Positions 46,202 to 54,862 of a DNA stretch of 64,000 bases are shown piece after piece. How positions within the stretch are numbered: the stretch's first letter is position 1; each line of letters starts with the position of its first letter. The notes below the pieces were generated by a model, which worked only from the letters and a program-made list of their open reading frames with translations, did not search any database and had not been told where the DNA came from. Both the position numbers and the translations under genes were made by a program. This DNA comes from Denitromonas halophila (GTDB lineage: Bacteria; Pseudomonadota; Gammaproteobacteria; Burkholderiales; Rhodocyclaceae). Location of the stretch: assembly GCF_007625155.1 (NCBI RefSeq), contig NZ_VMNK01000012.1:16316-80315 (forward strand). Direction: 5' to 3'.

Positions 46202-47731
46202 TCAGCTACCGACGAGGCGCCATAGCTCAAGCGCCAGCAGCGCGGCCAGCAGGGTGCCGACCACGGTGAGCCCCAGGCTCTGCCGACGCTGGGCCTGCGC
46301 CAGACGCGCCATGTCGCGTCGGGCCGATTCGATGCGGTCGGGCGTGCTGAGCGCGTGGTGGATCAGGCGGGGCAGTTGCGGCAGGGTGGTGGCCCAGTAG
46401 GGCGCTTCTTCCTTGACATGACGGACAAGCGCGCTGAATCCGACCTGGTTGCCCATCCAGCGCTCCAGGAAGGGTTTGGCGGTGGTCCACAGATCCAGCT
46501 CCGGGTCGAGCTGCCGGCCCAGGCCTTCAATATTGAGCAGGGTTTTTTGCAGCAGCACGAGCTGCGGCTGCACTTCCATCTCGAAGCGGCGCGCGGTCTG
46601 GAACAGGCGCAGCAGGGTCTTGCCGAAGGAGATGTCTTTCAGCGGCTTGTCGAAGATCGGCTCGCACACCGCGCGGATGGCCGATTCGAATTCGTCCACC
46701 CGGGTGTGCGCCGGCACCCAGCCGGCGTCGATGTGCGCCTGCGCCACACGCTTGTAGTCGCGCTGGAAGAAGGCCAGAAAGTTCTGCGCCAGATAGTTTT
46801 TATCGACATCGGTGAGCGTGCCCATGATGCCGAAATCGAGTGCGATGTAGCGCCCGTCGGCATGCACGAAGATGTTGCCCGGATGCATGTCGGCATGAAA
46901 GAAACCGTCGCGGAACACCTGGGTGAAGAAGATCTCGACCCCCGCACGCGACAGTGCCGACAGGTCGGTGCCCTGCGCCAGCAGCGCCGGGGTGCGCGAA
47001 ATGGGCACGCCATGCATGCGTTCCATCACCATCACCGATTTGCCGCAGTAGTCCCAATACACCTCGGGCACCACCAGCAATTTGGAGTCGGTGAAATTGC
47101 GCCGCAGCTGCGAGCAGTTGGCCGCTTCGCGCATCAGGTCGAGCTCATCGCGCAGGTGCTTGGCGAACTCCGCTACCACCTCGCGCGGCTTGAGCCGGCG
47201 GCCTTCGGGCCACAGGCGGTCGAGCAAGGTGGCGCCGGCGTCGAGCAAGGCCATGTCGTGGGCAATGACGCGTTCGATGCCCGGGCGCAGCACCTTGATC
47301 GCCACTTCGGTGCCGTCCTGCAGGCGGGCAAAGTGCACCTGCGCCACCGAGGCCGAGGCCACCGGCGTGCGTTCAAACTCGGCAAAGACCTCGTCGACCG
47401 GCCGGCCGTAAAGCTTCTCGATGACCGCAATGGCCTCGGCACTGGGGAAGGGCGGCACCCGGTCCTGCAGCAGGGCCAGTTCCTCGGCGATATCCAGCGG
47501 CAGCAGATCGCGCCGGGTGGACAGCATCTGGCCGAACTTGACGAAGATCGGGCCGAGCGATTCGAGCGCACGGCGCAAGCGCACCGCACGCGGTTCGGAG
47601 AAGCGGCGCCAGAAGAACACGATGCGCCACAGACGCACCAGCTGACCGCTGCGGTCGGCGGTGAGGACCATGCGATCGAGTCCGAAGCGCAGGCTGACGA
47701 TGACGATTTTGGCGAGACGCAACAGACGCAC
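46202..47731 (-). CDS. ubiB: Ubiquinone biosynthesis kinase-like protein UbiB
   Basis: 509 residues of the ABC1/ADCK atypical kinase family. The KxGQ motif is in [16 protein letters not shown], the Ala-rich nucleotide loop region is in [13 protein letters not shown], the Lys in VAIKVLRPG, and the metal/catalytic residues are in [14 protein letters not shown] and [10 protein letters not shown]-terminal membrane hairpin ([23 protein letters not shown]) completes the fold. It is required for ubiquinone assembly. The start is uncertain: GTG 47731 ([10 protein letters not shown]) matches the family, but the frame is open to 47860 and no clear ribosome site is visible. Confidence 0.92.
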   Translation of the reverse strand: MRLLRLAKIVIVSLRFGLDRMVLTADRSGQLVRLWRIVFFWRRFSEPRAVRLRRALESLGPIFVKFGQMLSTRRDLLPLDIAEELALLQDRVPPFPSAEAIAVIEKLYGRPVDEVFAEFERTPVASASVAQVHFARLQDGTEVAIKVLRPGIERVIAHDMALLDAGATLLDRLWPEGRRLKPREVVAEFAKHLRDELDLMREAANCSQLRRNFTDSKLLVVPEVYWDYCGKSVMVMERMHGVPISRTPALLAQGTDLSALSRAGVEIFFTQVFRDGFFHADMHPGNIFVHADGRYIALDFGIMGTLTDVDKNYLAQNFLAFFQRDYKRVAQAHIDAGWVPAHTRVDEFESAIRAVCEPIFDKPLKDISFGKTLLRLFQTARRFEMEVQPQLVLLQKTLLNIEGLGRQLDPELDLWTTAKPFLERWMGNQVGFSALVRHVKEEAPYWATTLPQLPRLIHHALSTPDRIESARRDMARLAQAQRRQSLGLTVVGTLLAALLALELWRLVGS

Positions 47732-47842
47732 GGGCGAGGGCCAACAAAAGCAAAAGCGCAATTGTGCCCCAAACACCCCCTCATGGGCGCGCCGCGTCGG
47801 CGCGGCTGGCGCGGATATCGCGGCTTGATACAAAGTGTCGCC

Positions 47843-47870
47843 TTGCTCTGAGGGGACCACATGCTTTAAT
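47843..47870 (+). promoter_or_regulatory. Candidate sigma70 promoter of the metacaspase operon
   Basis: A TTGCTC (-35-like, 47843-47848) and TTTAAT (-10-like, 47865-47870) with 16-bp spacing lie about 70 bp before the metacaspase ATG. It was read by eye only. Confidence 0.35.
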
Positions 47871-47940
47871 CAGAAGAAGCCATCGTCATGACCGGGGCCG
47901 GCCTGTGCCTGTCCGATGATGCTGGAAGCGAGGTTTTGTC

Positions 47941-48735
47941 ATGAGCAAGCGCGCTTTAACCATTGGCATCAACGACTACCCCGGCACCGACGGGGATCTG
48001 TCGGGATGCATCAACGACGCCCAGGATTGGGCTGCCGTGCTGGGCGGCAAAGGCTATGCGGTCACCAGCCTGCTCGACGAGGCGGCCACACGCGACGCCA
48101 TGGTCGACAAAATCGGCGATCTGATTACCGGTGCGGCCAAGGGCGATTCGCTGATCATCACTTATTCCGGCCACGGCACCTGGGTGCCCGACCGCTCCGG
48201 CGACGAGGTCGATGGCCGTGACGAGGCGCTGTGCCCGCACGATATCGGCGACGGCAAGATCCTGCTCGACGACGACCTGCGCACGCTCTTCGACCAGCGC
48301 CCCGCCGGCGTGCGCGTGGTACTCATTTCCGACAGCTGCCACTCCGGCTCGGTCACCCGCGGCGACGAGGCCGACCTCGACCCCGGCCTGCCGCGCGCCC
48401 GCTTTCTGCCGCCGGCCAGCTGGATGAGCCTCAGCGCACTCGCCGCCACCCGCAGCCGGCCGTCCTCATTGATGGGCGGCATGACCCGCGCCGGTGGCGA
48501 CCTGCTGCTGGCCGGCTGCCGCGACACCGAGTTCAGCTGGGACACCCAGTTCCGTGGCCGCCCCAACGGCGCTTTCACCTACTACGCCATCAAGAGTCTG
48601 CACACCCTGCTGCCGGGGGCCAGCTATCAACAGTGGTTCCGCGCCATCAGTCACTACCTGCCATCGACCCGCCTGCCGCAGACGCCGCAAATTTTCGGCT
48701 CGCGCACCGCCCGTCACTTCGAACTCTTCTCCTGA
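47941..48735 (+). CDS. Metacaspase (caspase-like C14 cysteine peptidase)
   Basis: A 264-residue single-domain caspase-fold peptidase. The opening strand ALTIGINDYPG and the Cys-Ile-Asn-Asp-Ala turn are typical of metacaspases. The catalytic dyad is His78 (TYSGHGTW) and Cys133 (SDSCHSGS). By family such enzymes cleave after Arg/Lys. There is no signal peptide or membrane anchor, so it is cytoplasmic. The downstream CHAT/lipase gene begins 25 bp after the stop, so it is the first gene of a three-gene operon divergent from ubiB. A role in a regulated proteolytic cascade is inference from domain partners. Confidence 0.93.
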   Translation: MSKRALTIGINDYPGTDGDLSGCINDAQDWAAVLGGKGYAVTSLLDEAATRDAMVDKIGDLITGAAKGDSLIITYSGHGTWVPDRSGDEVDGRDEALCPHDIGDGKILLDDDLRTLFDQRPAGVRVVLISDSCHSGSVTRGDEADLDPGLPRARFLPPASWMSLSALAATRSRPSSLMGGMTRAGGDLLLAGCRDTEFSWDTQFRGRPNGAFTYYAIKSLHTLLPGASYQQWFRAISHYLPSTRLPQTPQIFGSRTARHFELFS

Positions 48736-48760
48736 CCCCGCCCCGCCAAGGACTCCGCCC

Positions 48761-51700
48761 ATGCCCATCGACCCGCGTTTCCGTTTCAGCGGTGCTGCCG
48801 CCACTGCCCGCCAGCCCCGCACCGATCAGGTGAGTGTGACCTCGGCGCAGCGGATCGTGCCGGGGGTGGCGCGAGGTGGTGAGTCGACGACCGAGATCGA
48901 CGCCGACGCCGTGTTGCGGGTCGAGCTCGAAAACGGCTTCGTCCTGTGGTCGCGCGCCGATGACCTGATGCGCGAGCGCGGGCAGCGCAGCGTCGGGCGC
49001 GATGGCGACGCGCTGTGGCGGCTCGATTTTGGCCCGCGCCCCGGCCACACGGCGGCCGGCACCTCGCGCGGCTGGCTCGGCCTCGGCGTGCGGGTGCTTG
49101 AAGTCTTTGGTGTCGATCTCAAGAATATCGCCGCGGCCAGGCTCGGCAAGGCGCTCGAAGACCGCGCGCTCGGCGGCGCGCCGGGTCTGTATCGGGTGTC
49201 GCTCGATGGCAGCTCGCCCGACCTGAAGGCGGCCAGCGGCAGCGTGTCCGCGGGCGCCACGCCGCTGCTGGTGTTTCTGCATGGCACGGCCTCAAGTGCT
49301 ACCGGCAGCTTTGGCGCGCTGTGGGAAAAGGACAACGCCGCCGGTGCCGCCTTGCGCGCGCGGCTGGCCGAGCGCTATGGCGATCGGGCCTTCGCCCTGC
49401 AGCATCGCACCCTGACCGAAAGCCCCATCGAAAACGCACTGGCGCTGGCCCGCGCGCTGCCGGCCGGTGCCGAGGTGCATCTGGTCAGCCATTCGCGCGG
49501 CGGCTTGGTGGGCGAATTGCTGTGCCTGGGCATGCGCGACGCCAACACTGACCCGCTCGATGGCAAGCTGATCGACACTTTGTTTGCCGCCGATCGCACC
49601 GTGGCCGAGCAGATCGGCCTGTCACCGCTCGACGCCGCCGCTGCCAAGGCGCGTGACGCCGCCTACAACGACGATCGCCAAGCGCTCAAGGCGCTGATTG
49701 CCGAGCTCGACGCCAAGCAGTTGCGCATCACCCGCTTTGTGCGCGTGGCCTGTCCGGCGCGCGGCACCACGCTGGCCGCCGGGCGGCTCGACCGCTGGCT
49801 GTCGGTGATGGACTTCATCTCCGGCGGCGGCCTGTTTGGCGAGGCGGTCGACTTCCTGCTCGCCGTGGTCAAGGCGCGCACCGATCCGCGCACCCTGCCC
49901 GGCGTCGAGGCGATGATGCCCGGCTCGGCGCTGACCCGGTTGCTGCAATCGCCCGATCTCACTGTTACCGCCGACCTGTCGGTGATCGCCGGTGACATCG
50001 AGGGCGACTCGCTGTGGCAGCAGATCAAGCTGCTCGCCACCGACTGGTTCTACGGCGCCGATCACGATCTGGTGGTCAATACCGGCTCCATGCTCGGCGG
50101 CCTGCGTCGCCCCGACGGCGGGGCCCGATTTCTGCGCGACGCGGGGGGCGAGGTCAATCACTTCCGCTATTTCAGCAACGAGAAAACCGTCAAATGGCTG
50201 GGCCACGGCCTCACCCGGCCGGAAGGCAACGATGGCGGCTTCCTGCCCATCGCCACGGCCCCGCACGAGGCCCCGCGCTGGCGCGAGGCCGTGCGCCGCA
50301 GCCGCTCCGGCGGCGCGCCGCGGCCGCTGGCGGTGGTGCTGCCCGGCACCATGGGCAGTGTGCTGCAGCAGCGCGGCGAAACTGTCTGGCTCGACTACTG
50401 GCGCCTGCTGCGCGGTCAGCTCAAGCGCCTGCGCATGGGCCAGCCCGATGTCGAGCCGATTGATCTGATCGGCGATTTCTACGGCCCGATGATCGAGTTT
50501 CTGGCCCGCAGCCATCGGGTCGAGATCTTCCCCTACGACTGGCGCCAATCCGTCACCGTCGCCGCCGCACGCCTGGCCGAATCGCTGACCCAATGGCTGC
50601 CCGAGATCGAAGCCAGCGGCCAGCCGGTGCATCTGGTGGCGCACTCCATGGGCGGCCTGGTGGTGCGCGCGATGATCGCCGACGGCGGCGCCGGGGCTGC
50701 CGCGTGGCAGCGCATTACCGCCTTGCCCAACAGCCGTTTCGTGATGCTTGGCACCCCCAACCTCGGCTCCCACGAGGCCGTGCGCTGGCTGACGTGTTGC
50801 AACCCCACTCAGCAAAAGCTGGCGCTGCTCGACATCGCCCAGAGCACCACCGGCGTGACCGACATCGTCCGCGAATACGCTGGCCTGCTCGAATTGCTGC
50901 CCTTCGATCCGGCCGGGGACGACTTCGCTGATGCCGCGCGCTGGAAGGCGCTTAAGGCCGAACTGACCGCGGTGTGGCCGCTGGCCGATGCCACCGCCCT
51001 GCGCGAGGCGCGCAAGACCTGGCAGCGTTTGCTCGACGCGCCGCCCGAGCCGCGCCACATGATCTACCTCGCCGGTTGTCAGCCGGCCACGGTGGTCGAT
51101 TACGCGGTGGTGCCGCGCAATGCGTGGGACCCAGCCAGCGATCGCACGCTGGCCTTCGAAGCCACCTCCGAAGGCGACGGCACCGTCACCTGGGCCTCGG
51201 GGCGCCTGCCCGGTGTGCCGACCTGGTATGTGGAAGACACCGCCCACGACGCGCTGTGCACCCAGAAGCGCGCCTTCCCCGGTCTGCTCGACCTGCTCAT
51301 GACTGGCACCACCCAGCGCTTGCCGGCGAGTCCGCCGCAGCGCGCGCGGGCCGGCGCCACCGAGCCGACGCGCTTCCCGATGCCGGTTACGCCGTTTACC
51401 GACGACTTCCCCGACGAAGCGGCCGTGCGTGCGCTGGGCTTTGGGCCGGGGCGGCCGGCGGCCGAGGCGCAAAGCGCCGCCGCCGCGCCCACGCTGGCGG
51501 TCAGCATCCGCCATGGCGATCTGGCCTATGCGCGCTACCCGGTGCTGGTCGGCCACTACGCGGGCGACACCATCGTCAGCGCCGAAGCGGCGGTCAATCA
51601 ACGCCTCGGTGGCGCCTTGTCGCAGCGGCTCAACCTCGGCATGTATCCGGCGGCCAATGGCACGCATGCGCTGTTCTTTAACGAAGTGCCCACGCACAAA

Positions 51701-54199
51701 CCCTCGGGCGCCATCGTGGTCGGCCTCGGTCTGGTCGGCGAGTTGTCGCCGGGGCTGCTGGAGGCGGGCGTGCGCAGCGCGCTGCTCGACTTCGCCCTGC
51801 AGGTGGCGCAGTGGCCGGACGATGTGCGCTTTGGCCCGGCCTCGGCGCCACGCTCGGCCGCGGTCAGTTGCCTGCTGGTCGGCTCCGGCGCTGGTGGCAT
51901 GCCGGTGGGCGCCTCGGTGGATGCCATCCTGCGGGGTGCGGTCTCGGCCAGCGCTGCCTTGGTCGAACAAGGGCTGGAGAACCGCGTCGTGATCGACGCG
52001 GTGGAGATCATCGAGATTTTCGAAGATGTGGCCATCTCGGCCGCCGAGGGGCTGGAGAACTGCCTGCGCGATGGTGATCTGGCCGGCAAGCTGCGCTGGG
52101 ACAGCCGCGACATCCAGTCGGGCGAAGGCCGGCGGCGGCGCGTGCGCTGTGACGAGATGCCCGACTGGTGGCACCGGCTGGAGATTGTCGAGGAGCCGGG
52201 CCGCGAGGCGCTGCGCTTCATCTTCGCCACCGACCGCGCCCGCGCGGAAGAAACCCTCATGGCCGGGCAACTCGAGCTGGCCGATGCCTTCATTGCGCAG
52301 GCCTCGGCCTCGCCGGCGGCCAATAGCGAAATTGCCAAGACCCTGTTCGAGATGCTGCTGCCCAACAGCCTCAAGGAGATGGCGCCGCGCCAGTCCAACA
52401 TGGTGGTGATGGTCGATGACCGCTCGGCGCGCTACCCGTGGGAGCTGCTCGAAAACCGCTGGAGCGCGGGCGACCGCCCACCGGCCGTGGCGGCCGGGCT
52501 GGTGCGCCAGCTCAAGGCCAGCCAGTTCCGCCAGCAGCCGGCCCATGCGCCGCATGCCAAGGCGCTGGTAGTGGGCAATCCGGATCTCGATGCCTGGGCC
52601 AGTTTTTCCGATCTGCCCGGCGCGCGCCAGGAGGCCGAAACCGTGGTCGCCATGTTGCGTAGCGGCGGCTTTGAGGTGCGCGAGAGCGTCGACGAGCGGG
52701 CCGATTCGATCCTGGCCGGTCTGCATCGCGACGCCTGGCGCATTCTTCACTTGGCCGGGCATGGCGTGCACGAGATGACCTCCGACCGCGGGCGCACCGT
52801 GTCAGGCATGGTGATTGGTCGCGATGCGGTGCTGACCCCGGGGGATGTCGAGCAGATGCGCTGGGTGCCTGAACTGGTGTTCATCAACTGCTGCCACTTG
52901 GGCAAGACGGCGCGCCGCGAGTCGGCTCGTTTCAATATCCTGGCCGCCAATCTGGCCGTGCAGTTCGTGCAGATGGGTGTGAAGGCCGTGGTGGCCGCCG
53001 GCTGGGCGGTGGATGACGCAGCTGCCAACGCCTTTGCCGCGAGTTTCTACAAGCATCTGCTGGCGGGCCAACCCTTTGGCGAGGCTGTGCGCGCCGCGCG
53101 CGAAGAAGCCTGGACCAGCTTCCCCGGCATCAACACCTGGGGCGCGTACCAGTGCTACGGCGACCCGAGCTACCGCTTGCGCGGTCAGGCCGGGGTGAGT
53201 ACGCCGCGCGCCCAGCGCCCGTTTTACGCGCCCTCCGAGTTGGTGGTGGCGCTGGAAAACCATGTTCAGTGGGTGCAGATGCAGGTGCAGCGCCACGGCG
53301 ACGATGCCGAGGCGCTGGCCGGCATGCGTGACGGCATCGCCGCCATTCTGGGCCGCGTGCCGCAGAGTTTGTCCGAGCGCTGGCTGGCGCGGGCCGACGT
53401 GGCGGCGGCGCTGGGCTTTGCCTGGGGCGAAACCGGCGCGTTTGCCGAAGCGGTCGATTGGCTGAACCGGGCGCTCGGCTTTGATGAGGGCGATTGCCCG
53501 GTGCGCGCGGTGGAGCAGTGTGCCAACTTCAAGGTGCGTCTGGCCGGGCAGGCCTGGGCCGCCTTGCGGGCCTCGTCGAGTGCGGATGAGGTGCGGCGTG
53601 CCGAGCTGGTCACCCGCATCGAAGAGGCCATCTCCGAGCTGGATCTGATTTGCCGTCGTGCGCCCACCGAAGAGCGCTACACCTTGCTCGGCAGCGCCTG
53701 CAAGCGGCTCGCCTGGCTGCATGCGGCGCAGGGGCCACGGCTCGAAGCACTCATCAATATGGGCAACTACTACCGCCTGGCCATGGAAGCGGCCGGCAAG
53801 GGGCGCTCAATCTACGGCTTTACCAACTGGGCGCTGGCCGAGGTGCTGGCGATCACGCTGGGTGGCGCAGCCGGCACCAGCACGACGATCCTGCTCGAAG
53901 AATGCGAGGCGATGATTGAGGTGGCGCGGGTCAAGAATGCGGCCAACCCCAACTTCTGGGACGCCGCCAGCGAGGCCGATTGTGCGCTGGTGCGCCTGAT
54001 TGCGCGCGCGCCCAATGCCCGGGCGGCGCGGCGCGGGGCCGACGAGGTGGTTGAACTCTACCGTTGCGCACTGGCCCGCGGGGCCAGCCCGCGACAGCGC
54101 GCCACCTTGCATGAGCACCTCGATTTTCTGGTGGCGCTGTGCGAAGGCGCCCGCAAACCCTTGCGCGATGCGGTCACCGCCATCCGTGCCGGACTATGA
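48761..54199 (+). CDS. Giant CHAT-protease protein with two lipase-like hydrolase domains
   Basis: 1812 residues, no signal peptide or membrane helix. Order: about 1-160 unassigned; about 165-440 first alpha/beta hydrolase (FLHGTASS at 174, nucleophile Ser245 in SHSRGG); about 520-800 second hydrolase of LCAT/PGAP1-like type (LPGTMGSVL, FPYDWRQS, Ser629 in AHSMGG, LGTPNLGSHEA). About 905-1130 is a conserved-looking domain beginning IRHGDLAYARYPVLVGHYAG that I cannot name. About 1160-1480 is a CHAT (caspase-like, HetF/separase-clan) peptidase with His1334 (LHLAGHGVHE) and Cys1378 (FINCCHLGK). About 1490-1812 is an all-helical, TPR-like region. ATG 48761 has an AAGGA site 8 bp upstream; the frame is open to 48494 inside the metacaspase. 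Both hydrolase elbows and both protease residues look intact. CHAT proteins with helical sensors are known in bacterial conflict systems; function here is inferred. Confidence 0.9.
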   Translation: MPIDPRFRFSGAAATARQPRTDQVSVTSAQRIVPGVARGGESTTEIDADAVLRVELENGFVLWSRADDLMRERGQRSVGRDGDALWRLDFGPRPGHTAAGTSRGWLGLGVRVLEVFGVDLKNIAAARLGKALEDRALGGAPGLYRVSLDGSSPDLKAASGSVSAGATPLLVFLHGTASSATGSFGALWEKDNAAGAALRARLAERYGDRAFALQHRTLTESPIENALALARALPAGAEVHLVSHSRGGLVGELLCLGMRDANTDPLDGKLIDTLFAADRTVAEQIGLSPLDAAAAKARDAAYNDDRQALKALIAELDAKQLRITRFVRVACPARGTTLAAGRLDRWLSVMDFISGGGLFGEAVDFLLAVVKARTDPRTLPGVEAMMPGSALTRLLQSPDLTVTADLSVIAGDIEGDSLWQQIKLLATDWFYGADHDLVVNTGSMLGGLRRPDGGARFLRDAGGEVNHFRYFSNEKTVKWLGHGLTRPEGNDGGFLPIATAPHEAPRWREAVRRSRSGGAPRPLAVVLPGTMGSVLQQRGETVWLDYWRLLRGQLKRLRMGQPDVEPIDLIGDFYGPMIEFLARSHRVEIFPYDWRQSVTVAAARLAESLTQWLPEIEASGQPVHLVAHSMGGLVVRAMIADGGAGAAAWQRITALPNSRFVMLGTPNLGSHEAVRWLTCCNPTQQKLALLDIAQSTTGVTDIVREYAGLLELLPFDPAGDDFADAARWKALKAELTAVWPLADATALREARKTWQRLLDAPPEPRHMIYLAGCQPATVVDYAVVPRNAWDPASDRTLAFEATSEGDGTVTWASGRLPGVPTWYVEDTAHDALCTQKRAFPGLLDLLMTGTTQRLPASPPQRARAGATEPTRFPMPVTPFTDDFPDEAAVRALGFGPGRPAAEAQSAAAAPTLAVSIRHGDLAYARYPVLVGHYAGDTIVSAEAAVNQRLGGALSQRLNLGMYPAANGTHALFFNEVPTHKPSGAIVVGLGLVGELSPGLLEAGVRSALLDFALQVAQWPDDVRFGPASAPRSAAVSCLLVGSGAGGMPVGASVDAILRGAVSASAALVEQGLENRVVIDAVEIIEIFEDVAISAAEGLENCLRDGDLAGKLRWDSRDIQSGEGRRRRVRCDEMPDWWHRLEIVEEPGREALRFIFATDRARAEETLMAGQLELADAFIAQASASPAANSEIAKTLFEMLLPNSLKEMAPRQSNMVVMVDDRSARYPWELLENRWSAGDRPPAVAAGLVRQLKASQFRQQPAHAPHAKALVVGNPDLDAWASFSDLPGARQEAETVVAMLRSGGFEVRESVDERADSILAGLHRDAWRILHLAGHGVHEMTSDRGRTVSGMVIGRDAVLTPGDVEQMRWVPELVFINCCHLGKTARRESARFNILAANLAVQFVQMGVKAVVAAGWAVDDAAANAFAASFYKHLLAGQPFGEAVRAAREEAWTSFPGINTWGAYQCYGDPSYRLRGQAGVSTPRAQRPFYAPSELVVALENHVQWVQMQVQRHGDDAEALAGMRDGIAAILGRVPQSLSERWLARADVAAALGFAWGETGAFAEAVDWLNRALGFDEGDCPVRAVEQCANFKVRLAGQAWAALRASSSADEVRRAELVTRIEEAISELDLICRRAPTEERYTLLGSACKRLAWLHAAQGPRLEALINMGNYYRLAMEAAGKGRSIYGFTNWALAEVLAITLGGAAGTSTTILLEECEAMIEVARVKNAANPNFWDAASEADCALVRLIARAPNARAARRGADEVVELYRCALARGASPRQRATLHEHLDFLVALCEGARKPLRDAVTAIRAGL

Positions 54200-54212
54200 C
54201 TCGGAGATGACC

Positions 54213-54788
54213 ATGAAAACGACCGACCATAGCCAGACACCGATTACCGACCTGCATCTGGGCGGGCTCGCCCCACGCGATGCCATCTCGCCGAACTTCC
54301 GTTTCTACGAGCTGACGCGCTCCGATCTGGCCGAGCGCCGCGGGATCGACAACGGTTTCGAGACCGAGGCCCAGCTGCAGGCCGCGGTGCATCTCGCGCG
54401 GCAGGTGCTGCAACCGGTGCGCGATCAGTTCGGCTCTTACTCGCCGAACAGCGTGTTTCGCTCGCAAGCGCTGGAGCGCGCGCTCAAGCTGCGTCCCGCC
54501 AGCTGGATCAGTACCAGCCAGCACACCACCGGCTGCGCCTGCGATATCGAAGTCCCCGGCGTGACCACGCTCGATCTGGCGCGCTGGGTGGTCAAAAATC
54601 TGAGCGATTTCGACCAGGTGATTTGCGAGTGTTATGACCCGAGCAAGGGGCCCAATTCCGGCTGGGTGCATGTGTCGCTCAAACCCCCCGGTGTGGGGGC
54701 GAATCGGCGGGTGGAATTGAGCTATATCCGCGACGTGGAGTCGGGGCGGATGATTTATGTGGAGGGGCTGCGCGCCGCAGTCGCCTGA
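54213..54788 (+). CDS. M15A-type peptidoglycan peptidase
   Basis: 191 residues resembling the peptidase M15A C-terminal family (zinc DD-carboxypeptidase/endolysin type). SPNFRFYELTRSD opens the domain, the zinc ligands are in STSQHTTGCACDIEV (His and Asp of S-x-H-x-x-G-x-A-x-D) and the last His in GWVHVSL. No signal peptide, so export or release would be needed to reach the wall. ATG 54213 has CGGAG 6 bp upstream; ATG 54207 is too close to it. It follows the CHAT gene by 13 bp and is probably the third gene of that operon. Confidence 0.85.
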   Translation: MKTTDHSQTPITDLHLGGLAPRDAISPNFRFYELTRSDLAERRGIDNGFETEAQLQAAVHLARQVLQPVRDQFGSYSPNSVFRSQALERALKLRPASWISTSQHTTGCACDIEVPGVTTLDLARWVVKNLSDFDQVICECYDPSKGPNSGWVHVSLKPPGVGANRRVELSYIRDVESGRMIYVEGLRAAVA

Positions 54789-54828
54789 TGCCGGCGGTCG
54801 GCGCACCGGAAGAAGCCCGCGCTTCTTG

Positions 54829-54834
54829 TATAAT
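54829..54834 (+). promoter_or_regulatory. Candidate -10 element for argS
   Basis: Consensus TATAAT at 54829-54834, 28 bp before the argS ATG and in the 74-bp gap after the M15A gene. No strong -35 was seen. It would give argS its own promoter, separate from the metacaspase operon. Confidence 0.5.
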
Positions 54835-54862
54835 GCGCGGTTTTCCAGCCTGATTCGTGCCC

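Noticed and set aside
47863..47940. Gasdermin-like or small toxin partner next to the metacaspase
   Set aside because: The intervals around the operon are too short, and no extra small ORF with ribosome site or membrane segment was found.
48494..48760. N-terminal extension of the CHAT protein into the metacaspase gene
   Set aside because: It overlaps the metacaspase coding sequence in another frame; ATG 48761 has a good ribosome site.
49622..52771. 1049-codon minus-strand open frame opposite the CHAT giant
   Set aside because: It is the antisense shadow of a high-GC gene; it is His/Gln/Arg-rich, has no domain and no ribosome site, while the plus frame shows several catalytic motifs.
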